A stretch of DNA of 64,000 nt, from positions 73,361,445-73,425,444 of the forward strand of contig OZ035960.1 of assembly GCA_964034945.1 (NCBI GenBank), given 5' to 3'. Of the stretch, positions 55,641 through 64,000 are shown in pieces. Both the position numbers and the translations under genes were made by a program. The DNA is from Chrysopilus asiliformis. Lineage: Eukaryota; Arthropoda; Insecta; Diptera; Rhagionidae. The notes beneath the pieces were generated by a model that saw nothing but the letters and a program-made list of their open reading frames with translations, had not been told where the DNA came from and ran no database searches. The first letter of the stretch is position 1. Every line of letters starts with the position of its first letter.

Positions 55641-56137
55641 CGTTATGATCATCATGTAGTGAAATTGGGTATTCAAGATCTACTTCTAAAACATAGCCAA
55701 TATCTGAGTCTCTCTCTATAGACATTACATCTCTATTGAAATTCTCAACCCATTTGAATTTGCTATATGGTAACGGTTGAGACATAGCCCATCCATATAA
55801 ATTGTTAGCATCTAAATATGCTAAATATTGCGATGGTTTATTAGAATCATAATCACTCATGTACTTGTTATTAGATAGTGAATGTCTATGAGAACACTGT
55901 GTTAGACCTCCTCTAATTCCATTTTGGAAAAAGTTATACATGTTAATATCTTGAAGTAATTCTAATTTAATGCTAGTATATTTTAACATAGCATCCCAAG
56001 AAAGACCCGGAGCTGTATAATATTGACATGGATCCAGAGAATATATTTTTTGACAAATTTTTCTGAAATTTTGAAATATGTCTGTAAGTAGTAATACATC
56101 GGTTTTGAGCTAAAGTTCTAAATAATCTTGGAGAGTA
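55641..56137 (-). pseudogene. Type B DNA polymerase, motif A segment (segment 2)
   Basis: Follows segment 1 after a frameshift near 56138. The part LKTDVLLLTDIFQNFRKIC, then GLSWDAMLKYTS, is the region before the palm, and YLDANNLYGWAMSQPLP is motif A with its metal-binding aspartate. A nonsense TAG is at 56112-56110. The last readable codons (EVDLEYPISLHDDHN) run into the gap. The rest of the palm is found at 15369-16138, about 39.5 kb away. Confidence 0.8.
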
Positions 56138-58201
56138 CTATACATTCCGAGCATGAGCATAATCTCGATCAGAGCACTCAGTATTGGAAAATTTATTTCT
56201 AAATGCTTGTTGAGGAGGTAATGAAGTTTCATAAAGTTTCTCCCAACTACTTAAATAATCGTATGGGAAAATACCCTTCTTTTTAATTAACTGAAATTGC
56301 TCATCGTCAGGGAAATTAGATCGAACAATTTTAAAATCATCCGGCGATAAATTGTTTGCTAGAGCTTCAATACTATACGCCATGAATCTAAAAGAGTCTA
56401 AGAATCTGAGAGAAAATGATTCAACTGGTTCAATATCGCTTAGAGGAATCCGTTTAGTTAGTGATACATACAATTCTTTGTTTAATGGAATAAGATCGAT
56501 TTTTCCCGGAAAATCACCCAATGCTTTAACAAATAAATGACAGTCATAACCTGAAAAGTTATGAAAAAATACCGGAAAAAAGTTTGGGACTTTATATCTT
56601 AAATTACACTCATTATGAGCTGGACCCCGATATCTACCAGTTAAGTGACAATGGTCGGCTACTCTATATCCATCTAAACTATTATTACAAATGTGACATT
56701 CCTTACTCTCTAATTGATGATTTACTTCTTCGGGCGTTAGTTGCAGCATTGCTTTAGGACACTTTATGTAATCCGTGTAGAGTTTGGTGGTGTCTTCAAT
56801 CAGCTGTTGTACAAACACTTTTTCACAATTCTGCCCCGTGAAAGATCTGTATACATCTAAGTTGTCATCGAACGAACATTTGATGTAGTAGGCGAATGCG
56901 CAAGGAACATGCTCTTGTATATTGGTAGTTGAGGATGTTGATGGATCCGGTAAACAGGTATCGATGTTCTGAAGAATGCTCTCAAAATCAGCATAAACCG
57001 TGAACGGAACCTCCAACTGCCGCTCGACATATTCAAACTTTAAGATCGCTCTTTCTCCTTCAGGCATCCTTGTTATAATTTTATTGCACTCAGTTGAATG
57101 AATATTTAGTGCGTCCTCAGTATAAATATGTTGGAAGCAAAAGTTGCAGAAATGTAGTTCACCTTTATTTTTTGAAACTTGTTTAGAGAACAATCTGGAT
57201 ATATTTTTAACCCAAACATAATGATTTTTTTCTTCATTCTGTAGTAGTAACATTGTGATGTGGTTTGGAGAATTCATTTTGTTTGTGGCGTAGTATGGTC
57301 CCACCATATTATATTGACCATTTGATGTCTCTGCAATCCCGAAAACATTAACACTTATCGATGGGTTCTGTTCTTCAAATTTCCGAATATCGTGAAGTGT
57401 TAATGGAAACTCTAGATTATCAAAATTCAGTGTAATATTACTCAGCTCAATCATATTTTGTGGAATGTTTGAAATGCGGTATGAAGAAGTTCTTTGTACA
57501 CGAGAATTAGTTGGAGCTAAAGCACTAATAATAGCCCATTTAAAACAAAATTCATCGTTATTCTCTATATTAATACAAGCTTTTTTTCTTTCAATTGACT
57601 CTGGAAGTCGTATGTACTGCGATCCTCGTAAAGGCTTATATTGATTTATATTGATTTCCAGATGTATTATTCTGATTAGAGTCCATCCGCTATCACGTTC
57701 CTGGAACTCTGACGTTTTTGTTGAAATCACCTGTTTAGCTTCATCGAAGAATTGTTGAATTTCTAGCTCTCCAGTAATTCTAGTCATTTTTGTTTGGAAC
57801 GATTTGATTGAAATGATTATATCATCATCTTCACCATCAATAGCTGATTTAACGAATTTCCCATACTCACACAATAATTCAAAATTTGCATTGTAATTCA
57901 TATGTTTACTCAATGAATCAGTTAAAAGTTTCACAATTCGGCCTTTTGATTGATTCATAAAATCATCTGGTGCTAGAAGTCCTTCATCCTGATTCTCCAA
58001 CATAAACGTCTCAATCGTTCCATTGAAACCACTCTTAACACAGCGAAGTCCATCTTCAATCAATTCTGCAGAAATCTTTTTATGCGCATTACTACGTAAA
58101 TGAGCACTCCATTTAACACTCGCAATGTCTACTTTACAAACTTCACATGCAACCATTGAGTTTCCGTTAAACGCGATTTCTGCTGATCTCTTCATTTTCA
58201 A
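56138..58201 (-). pseudogene. Protein-primed type B DNA polymerase, N-terminal and exonuclease part (segment 1)
   Basis: 687 open codons from ATG 58201. It belongs to the DNA_pol_B_2 (protein-primed, organellar and viral) family as found in Polintons and adintoviruses, which replicates the element from a terminal protein. A C2H2 finger (C19, C22, H34, H40) is at the N-terminus, a second cysteine/histidine cluster is at CNFCFQHIYTEDALNIHSTEC minus its last residue, and a third is CHIC…HCHLTGRYRGPAHNEC. Exonuclease motif I is VYADFESIL; motif II is FFHNFSGYDCHLF. The frame ends with a stop at 56138 caused by a frameshift. With the other segments the gene has at least two frameshifts and three stops, so it is a pseudogene. 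Confidence 0.82.
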
Positions 58202-58403
58202 TAATGATATTATTTTTTGAAATTAGTATAAAACAAAACTTATACACTTCAACGTGAACGTGTTTTACAAATACACATAACTTCAATCAAACTCCCGGTT
58301 TTATACTTTCCGTTTCATTGCACAAGGCACTATCCTAATTAATCATCAATAAACAGTCAAAATTTTAAACCACAATCAAATCAATAATTTCGCAATCATT
58401 AGT
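58202..58403. other. Upstream region of the DNA polymerase gene
   Basis: 200 AT-rich bases between the polymerase start and the terminal-type repeat. Likely the promoter, but no element is clear enough to name. Confidence 0.3.
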
Positions 58404-58630
58404 GAAATTTTGTTTTATATCGATGCACAATAAAATGTCATATTCTATTTTATATTGATACACAATAAATGTTTATTCTATTTTATATCGATGCACAAGA
58501 AAATGTTATATTTTAACTTATTAGAAAACGTCTGCTTCTGTTGAATGACTTAACTCGAATCTCCACTCACTAGTTCTGACTGACTGCCGCTGACTCCACG
58601 CATGCTTCAGTCACTTCTATCACCCACGCG
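58404..58630 (+). repeat. Terminal-type repeat, copy B
   Basis: Matches 7118-7347 in the same orientation, including about three copies of the TATCGATGCACAATAAA unit and the ACGTCTGCTTCTGTTGAATG…CTTCAGTCACT block. A 6-8-bp difference lies near its end, after which the two sites share CACCCACGCG and then diverge. It probably marks the right end of the copy that holds the DNA polymerase. Confidence 0.6.
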
Positions 58631-59497
58631 AAACAGTTCAACTAGAAATACTCAAACTCTGCTAATTTCATCGATCACCTATAGTTATATCGATACCCAG
58701 CAGAAAATTTTTGGTGCGCTTCCTCAAGAAGCAACATACGCGTGCTTCTTCTTCACTGCCAAAAGAAGCTACAAGGGAGCACAATGATTTTCTTTGGATG
58801 AGTCATTCTCCTTAACGGTGCACAAAAACTATTTCACAATAAAAACTCAAGTGCAGTGAGAAAAGTTATAATATAGAGGCAATAAATTGAATTTGCAGTA
58901 GTGCAATAAATCATTTTTTGGAATTCGCGAAATACTGTTTTTTTTTCTTCTTTAAGATCTTAATGTTGTAAAATAAAATTAAGAATAAAACTATCAACGT
59001 TTTATTATTTATATTGTAGGAAATGTTTTTACCTTAACAATATTTACGCGGTTAAACCGAAAAAACCTTTCCCGCCCATGCTAAGCCATACACTCCACAC
59101 CTCACCCCACCTACGGCCAAGTATTGCCTACAAGTCTTATCAAAAATCAACCACAACTCGTTCAGCTGAGCCGAGTATTCATGCACTCAATTAAAACACG
59201 TGCTCGTGACGTCACTTCCGTCCTAGAACCCGCATATTGTATCTACTAGTGTAGTATCCAGTGGTTGTTGTCCTTTTGTGACCTTTGTTCTTGATTTTAA
59301 AGTTGTTGGTGTTGTTTTCTTTTTCCAGTTTCTCCAGTGGTTGTAGTCCTTTCGTGAATTTTGTTGCTGATGTCTTCCTTCTACAGCGACCAGGGATGAA
59401 GTATATTATTAATCCAATGGTGGTGCGTGATCGTTCAAATAAGATGTTAGATTCTAATTTCGCTTTTGTTATTTTCACTTGAATTCAAAATGAATAA
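58631..59497. other. Unassigned sequence
   Basis: No gene recognised. A short duplicated stretch, CCAGTGGTTGTWGTCCTTT, occurs at 59258 and 59334. A copy of GTTAGATTCTAATTTCG at 59446 resembles two copies at about 60930 and 61010. The open frame 59212-59478 on the minus strand has no recognisable content. Confidence 0.4.
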
Positions 59498-60905
59498 TTT
59501 TTTTATTTATTTATTTAATTGATCATACAGAGCAAAACTCCAAGATAGTTACAAATCAAAAAAAAACAATTATTCAATCTTAAAAACCAAAGAAAAATAT
59601 AAACAAATACAGCGTTATTATGATCGCAGTTGCTTCTTTACCATATTTGACGAACAATTAAAATCAATAAAGTTATAATTCTTATTAAATAAATTGCACA
59701 TGAGCGTTATTGGTGCGTTTTTCCCATATGATGTCTTAGAAAATTTGACTTTAAAAAAGTTATAATTCCGTGTATTTCTAGGCCTAGTGTTAAAATTTAA
59801 TTCGAGCAATAAATTGGGAGCATCGATTTCATTTTGCAAGAGTTTATAAATAAACATACATTGGAGAGTTTCTCGTCTTTTACACAAAGTAGGCAACCCC
59901 AATAGATGCAATCTTTGTTCGTAAAGCGCGCTACAGACACGCGATCAAGTCCGCCGACTTGATCACAGACCGGTCGGCAGACATACAAAATAAGCCGTCT
60001 GTAGGCATGTCTGCGGTCTGCCAATAGGTCTGTTGTCAGGTCGGTGGTCTGGTCTGCGAAATATCAAAACTTTTTGATATTTGGGGGCGTGGTTAGAAGT
60101 CGGCAAACCAGTTTGTCATTATTTAATGCGTCTGTAGCGAAGTCTGCCAACATGTTAGCAGATATCATACCAAAATTAAATTTCGAGAAGTTACATCGGG
60201 AGAGAGAAGATTGTTTTCAGATTTAGATATTTGCAATCAGCAGTGCTGTATACTTTTTTCATCATCGTCTATGCATTCACTTGTAATTTGACTTAACCAA
60301 AAAATTTCTTCTGCATTCATTATTCTGAAAACTGCGATGTGATCCCTACAGAAACAAAATTTAACTGATGTCTCTGCAGATATCTCTCGAGTTGATTTTA
60401 ACGTGTGTAGTGATATCTGCCAACCGATCTGTGATCAAGTCGGCGGACTTGATCGCGTGTCTGTAGCGCGCTTAAGACGGCAAATTGAGTGGATCAAACC
60501 AAGGTAGTTTGCGCAAAGCAAATTTTAAAAATCTTTTTTGAACAGACTCAAGCCTAAGAATATGCGTAGTACACGTAGGAGACCAGACAACACATGCATA
60601 CTCAAGTATAGGTCTTACAAATGCATTATATAAAGACAAAACAGTGTATGGATCTGATAGATCAGACGAGAATCTTTTAATCATGGCTAGCATTCTAGTT
60701 GCATTAGTCATTACCAGTTCCCGGTGTAGATCAAAGGTCAATTTTTGATCTAATATTACCCCAAGATCCTTGACGGATGCGACTCTTTTGATAGAACTTA
60801 AGCTAAACATATAGTCAAAATTAAAGAAATTTGAACGACGCGAGTAAGTTATGATATTACATTTATTTAAATTAAGAACTAAAAAGTTTTTATTACACCA
60901 CATAA
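59498..60905 (-). mobile_element. 5'-truncated CR1/Jockey-like LINE
   Basis: The 3' end of a non-LTR element on the minus strand. 60476-60903 encodes the end of the reverse transcriptase (FLVLNLNKCNIITYSRR, DLGVILDQKLTFDLH, NAFVRPILEYACVVWSP), and 59618-59921 encodes the C-terminus (HLLGLPTLCKRRETLQCMF). A TTTATTTATTTATTT tract at 59503-59517 is the (AAAT)n tail. The 5' part is missing beyond 60903. A Harbinger-type MITE lies in the coding sequence and the frame resumes exactly on its other side, so the LINE was open when the MITE landed. Confidence 0.75.
59925..60472. mobile_element. PIF/Harbinger-type MITE
   Basis: 548 bp with nearly identical terminal inverted repeats of about 57 bp beginning AGCGCGCTACAGACACGCGA. 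TAA flanks both ends (59922-59924, 60473-60475), the standard 3-bp duplication of this superfamily. Each terminal repeat contains its own palindrome, GATCAAGTC-CGCC-GACTTGATC. The interior is rich in GTCTGC/GCAGAC motifs. No transposase frame. It splits the LINE. Confidence 0.85.
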
Positions 60906-61170
60906 AAAAATTTTTTCACTTTAGTTTATGTTAGATTTTAATTTCGGTTTAGTTATTTTCACTTTATTTAAAATTTATTAATTTCTTTTTACTTTCTCTT
61001 TAATTTACGTTAGATGTTAATTTCGGTTTAGTTATTTTCACGACATGAATATTTAATACGACACTAATAATTTGTAAGTTCGATACTTTGTCTATATTTC
61101 GTAAACAAAGTCACCGGCTGCTCCAAATGTCGTGGGGTGCTTTTGCATGTCGTAAGTGAAAAAAATAATC
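60906..61170. other. Unassigned sequence with a short tandem duplication
   Basis: Two copies, about 80 bp apart, of GTTAGATKTTAATTTCGG followed by TTTAGTTATTTTCAC (near 60930 and 61010). A third, diverged copy lies at 59446, on the other side of the LINE. No gene. Confidence 0.4.
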
Positions 61171-62689
61171 CAGGAAAATTAGGCTTTAACCTCTTAAAAA
61201 ATCCTAGTTAACTGGATTTTTGCACAGACCTTTATTTTGACATAACAAACAACGTCCCAAAAGTCCATTCCAGAATTGCGCCGGCGTCGTGAGTTATTCA
61301 AGGTCAAAGGTCCCAAAAATCAGTTTTTTACGTTTATCTCACTTTGTACGGGTTGTACGTCTTTTTGAGGTTCAGATGAATTAATCACAATAAAATTCTC
61401 TACAAAAAAGGTTAAATACAATTTTCTTGTAAGACAAACAGTTTTCGAGATACAAGTTGTCAAACTATGCGTCGCACAGAGAAATTGCTATTATTCAAGG
61501 TCAAAAGTCAAAGAAATCGTAAATATCTCGCTTTGTATGGCCTGTACGCATCTTTTGGGTTCAGATGAATTACTCCTCCGAAAATTCTCTACAAAAAAGG
61601 TTAAATAAAAAATTTTTGTAGGGCCAATCGTTTTCGAGATAGAAGTCGAGACAGTTAAACTATCTTCACTTCCACCCACAATAGGAGCCGCACAACACCA
61701 TCTGTATCGTATACATATATTATCAGGTGCAAACTTGGCTTGGAAAAGACTTAAATCCTCAACAGTAGGGATGGACATTTAACAACAATTTCTTGAAGCC
61801 AGTTAGTACATTACTTCCACCAGCACCAGAAGAACTCCTGAATTCCGTTTTTTGCAACTGCACAAAAGGTTGTTGTTCCAATTGTGGATGCAGAAAAATT
61901 GGATTACCGTGCTCCATCGTTTGTACCTTTTGTCGGGGTCAATTATGTTTTAGTCCTGCTTCTTGTGATATCACTGAATCCTTTGACAATTTAAACGATG
62001 TCGATGATGAACTCGATCTTATTGGTGCCTTAACATTAAATGTAAATGAAGATGATACCTATATCGAAGATGAAGAGCAACAACAAGAAGAAGAAGCAGA
62101 AGGAGAAGAAGAATAAATGAATGAAGGTGGAAGAAATATGGATTAGGCCTAATGGGGAAACCATGTAAAAAACGCGCCTTGGATTCTACCTCAATGGTGA
62201 TGGGGAAACGAATGTACAGTTCACAGTGTCTCGACTTCTATCTCGACTTCTACCTTTTTTGTAGAGAATTTTCGGAGGAGTAATTCATCTGAACCCAAAA
62301 GATGCGTACAGGCCATACAAAGCGAGATATTTACGATTTTTTTGACTTTTGACTTTTGACCTTGAATAATAGCAATTTCTCTGTGCGACGCATAGTTTGA
62401 CGACTTGTATCTCGAAAACTGTTTGTCTTACAAGAAAATTGTATTTAACCTTTTTTGTAGAGAATTTTATTGTGATTAATTCATCTGAACCTCAAAAAGA
62501 CGTACAACCCGTACAAAGTGAGATAAACGTAAAAAACTGATTTTTGGGACCTTTGACCTTGAATAACTCACGACGCTGGCGCAATTCTGGAATGGACTTT
62601 TGGGACGTTGTTTGTTATGTCAAAATAAAGGTCTGTGCAAAAATCCAGTTAACTATGATTTTTTAAGAGGTTTTCGTCTAATTTTCCTG
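61171..62689. mobile_element. Foldback-like element with ~470-bp inverted repeats
   Basis: Inverted repeats 61171-61652 and 62228-62689, starting CAGGAAAATTAG, match over nearly their whole length; the right arm lacks about 35 bp near its inner end. They enclose 575 bp of unique DNA with a broken gene fragment. Such long arms are seen in Foldback, some Mutator-like and Polinton-type elements; I cannot decide among them, and I see no convincing target duplication. The minus-strand frame at 61491-61778 is mostly arm sequence and not a gene. Confidence 0.75.
61660..62116 (+). pseudogene. Cysteine-rich CXC-type gene fragment
   Basis: Between the inverted repeats the plus strand encodes a C-terminal fragment. 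It starts near LPPTIGAAQHHLYRIHI, shifts frame at about 61722, continues YQVQTWLGKDLNPQQ, meets a TAG where a tryptophan of a WGW motif is expected (near 61767), and goes on to LLPPAPEELLNSVFC and a cysteine cluster (CNCTKGCCSNCGCRKIGLPC, then CTFCRGQLC). It ends in an acidic tail at 62116. The cluster resembles the tesmin/TSO1 CXC type and I know the layout from uncharacterised, transposon-associated proteins of invertebrates. One frameshift and one nonsense codon make it a captured, dead fragment. Confidence 0.6.
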
Positions 62690-62699
62690 TATTAAAATT

Positions 62700-62772
62700 A
62701 AACATAACAAAAGCTATAATTGCCAATCTGGCAATTATTGAAAACCCATATGGTGATTTAATTGAACGGCGC
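62700..62772 (-). mobile_element. Helentron-type element, 3'-end fragment
   Basis: 73 bp almost identical to the hairpin end of the elements at 7694 and 9180: AACATAACAAAAGCTATAAT, the hairpin, the 13-bp subterminal repeat and AATTGAACGGCG. The rest is missing; the sequence diverges at 62773. Confidence 0.75.
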
Positions 62773-63284
62773 ACTATGGGGCCAAAGTGCCATTCGGCGG
62801 CCAAAAATACATAACTTTTGAACGGATCAATATTTTTGAGTGGGGTTTTTTTGGTTGGCTAGATAAATATCCAAGCTTTATTTCCTAAAAATCTGATCAT
62901 CCACAATCTGATCACCCACACCCATCTGCATTTGAAATCAAAAATTACCAAAATCTCGAGAACGGTTGGTCGTACAGAAAAAATCAATGACGAAAATATT
63001 TAGAATGCCATTTTACATATATCGTCAGTACATGAAAATCGAATAGGAGCAACTTTAATACCCTATATGATGAAATAATCAAAACTATAGTATTTGTTGT
63101 TGTAATATTTTTTTTTTGGTTTTGTTTTAAAGTTGTTTTTTAAATGTTATTAAAAAAGCATTTTTAAAGACAACTATTTTTAATACGATTATTTTAATAC
63201 AATTTGGTACAAATACACATCGCTAATATTACATTAAGTTGAGGAAAAATTACATTCTAATAATGTCTTGTTCTACGTCGATTT
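62773..63284. other. Unassigned AT-rich sequence
   Basis: No gene. The part to about 63000 has the flavour of a decayed repeat (CTCGAGAACGGTTGGTCGTA) but no second copy is in the window. Long T/A runs follow near 63100-63200. Confidence 0.35.
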
Positions 63285-63743
63285 TTACAATTGTAGGATT
63301 TCTTGATCTTCCTCGTCATCCAATTCATTTGTCCATTTAGAACGCAGAGAAGCCAAAAATGGATCTGACGATAGAAGTAATATATTCATCAAATCTTCAT
63401 TTTGGTTGATTCTATCGTTTTTTCTAGTGTTGGTTAGTCTAAAATGTCTGTAGTCTTTATTTTTCGATTACTGAGCTTCTTCTCAAAGCTCCCCAAGTGG
63501 TAAAATGCTTTTTTCAATTATCAACTTGCCATGGAAAAGCACTTTATGCATTGTTGCAGACATATTTCTCCAATTGTAATGTCTATTATACAAATCAGAT
63601 GTGGACTTGGCATATGATTTGAATTTATCTGGATTTATTGCTTGCTTGCTTGAAAGCACCGATAATATAACTTTCAATCGTCGAATTAATGTAAATTTCT
63701 TAATATTCTGTTGTAACATATATATATACATATATATGTACAT
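63285..63743 (-). pseudogene. C-terminal fragment of a transposon-associated protein
   Basis: One reading frame gives LQQNIKKFTLIRRLKVILSV, a middle part with HYNWRNMSATMHKVLFHG and IIEKSILPLGEL, and a tail with NEDLMNILLLSSDPFLAS, broken only by a TGA after LGEL and a TAA four codons later; it ends with TAA at 63287-63285. The pattern (YxW.xM..T.HK.L.HG…LPxGxLSEEAQ…SDP) is one I recall from an uncharacterised protein family repeated in many invertebrate genomes. Two in-frame stops and no N-terminal part: a pseudogene. The name of the family is not known to me. Confidence 0.5.
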
Positions 63744-63760
63744 ATGTATATCTAAGATAT
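63715..63760. repeat. TA-rich simple repeat
   Basis: A short (TATA/CATA)n stretch of about 40 bp at the 5' edge of the pseudogene fragment. No function inferred. Confidence 0.7.
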
Positions 63761-64000
63761 TGATTTTTATTGCTCTAATTATTCATAGTACCAGAAAAAC
63801 CGAGCCATGCTCGGCGATCTGAAAATCCTCCTTCTGCCTCTGTGTCTGAGTAATTGAATCCGATTATAACTTGATTGTTTTGTAATTACTATTTATCGCT
63901 GCCGATAGATATCTAAAAAGTGATATTTTTAGAATACATATCGCAAAACCTTACTCCCTAGCAATATTGCGAATTTTCATTAAGATACCTTCACGTAATT
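63744..64000. other. Unassigned right edge
   Basis: AT-rich sequence with no recognised gene or repeat. Confidence 0.35.

Noticed and set aside
16175..55721. Open frames of 1,300 to 2,755 codons across the satellite (for example 16175-20263, 34099-42366, 47670-55721)
   Set aside because: The 8-mer CAGTCTGT contains no stop in any forward frame, so each block is open in all three; the product is an endless SVSLSVCQ repeat. On the other strand TGA occurs in every frame. These are composition artefacts.
59212..59478. 88-codon minus-strand frame
   Set aside because: No motif, lies in unassigned sequence with an internal duplication; length is not exceptional.
60044..60226. 60-codon frame inside the Harbinger-type MITE
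   Set aside because: No motif; MITEs of this size are non-coding and the frame includes part of the terminal structure.
61491..61778. 95-codon minus-strand frame
   Set aside because: Mostly the inverted-repeat arm and antisense to the CXC-type fragment.
1..64000. tRNA, rRNA, riboswitch or bacterial-type terminator
   Set aside because: None seen on reading; the content is eukaryotic mobile-element DNA.

Overview
The window looks like AT-rich repeat-dense DNA from an insect (or closely related arthropod). The evidence is the mix of elements: an errantivirus-type LTR element with env, an R1-clade non-LTR retrotransposon, Helentron-type short elements with a GTCY core (best known from flies), Harbinger- and hAT-type MITEs, and a decayed Polinton/adintovirus-like element. 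I see no intact host gene, rRNA or tRNA. A dipteran is my guess; the order is not settled by the sequence.

Layout. 1-1650: unassigned sequence with one small MITE (733-1349). 1654-2534: a Harbinger-like element carrying a broken Myb/SANT gene. 2535-7347: a decayed Polinton/adintovirus-like block: on the minus strand a collagen-like protein, a DUF8207-like protein, an 18-bp minisatellite and a packaging ATPase; on the plus strand a PLA2-like remnant, an adenain-like protease remnant and a small 'WGDK' protein; then a second WGDK protein on the minus strand and a terminal repeat that recurs at 58404-58630. 7389-9731: a 140-bp tandem dimer and three Helentron-type elements. 9732-58201: one protein-primed type B DNA polymerase pseudogene on the minus strand, cut into pieces by an errantivirus (9834-15364) and by about 39.5 kb dominated by an 8-bp satellite.

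The satellite, unit CAGTCTGT, fills about 32 kb (16265-20244, 21707-42330, 47873-55440) and ends in a 200-N gap. It holds two nested insertions: a hAT-type MITE (20245-21706) and a nearly complete R1-clade non-LTR element (42331-47872, minus strand). The latter has a UAAUG stop-start junction between ORF1 and ORF2 and one premature stop between its endonuclease and reverse transcriptase. The very long reading frames across the satellite are artefacts: the 8-mer has no stop codon in any forward frame.

58631-64000: a 5'-truncated CR1/Jockey-like LINE split by a Harbinger-type MITE, a foldback-like element with inverted repeats of about 470 bp around a broken CXC-type cysteine-rich gene fragment, a Helentron-type fragment, and a pseudogene fragment of another transposon-associated protein.

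Most notable: (1) an R1-clade element sitting in a simple 8-bp satellite, a candidate for a new target specificity; (2) the satellite itself, a self-complementary CAG-T-CTG-T unit of extreme homogeneity, possibly grown from the GTCN core of a Helentron-type element that landed in the polymerase gene; (3) the virus-like gene block with collagen-like, PLA2-like and two uncharacterised WGDK proteins.
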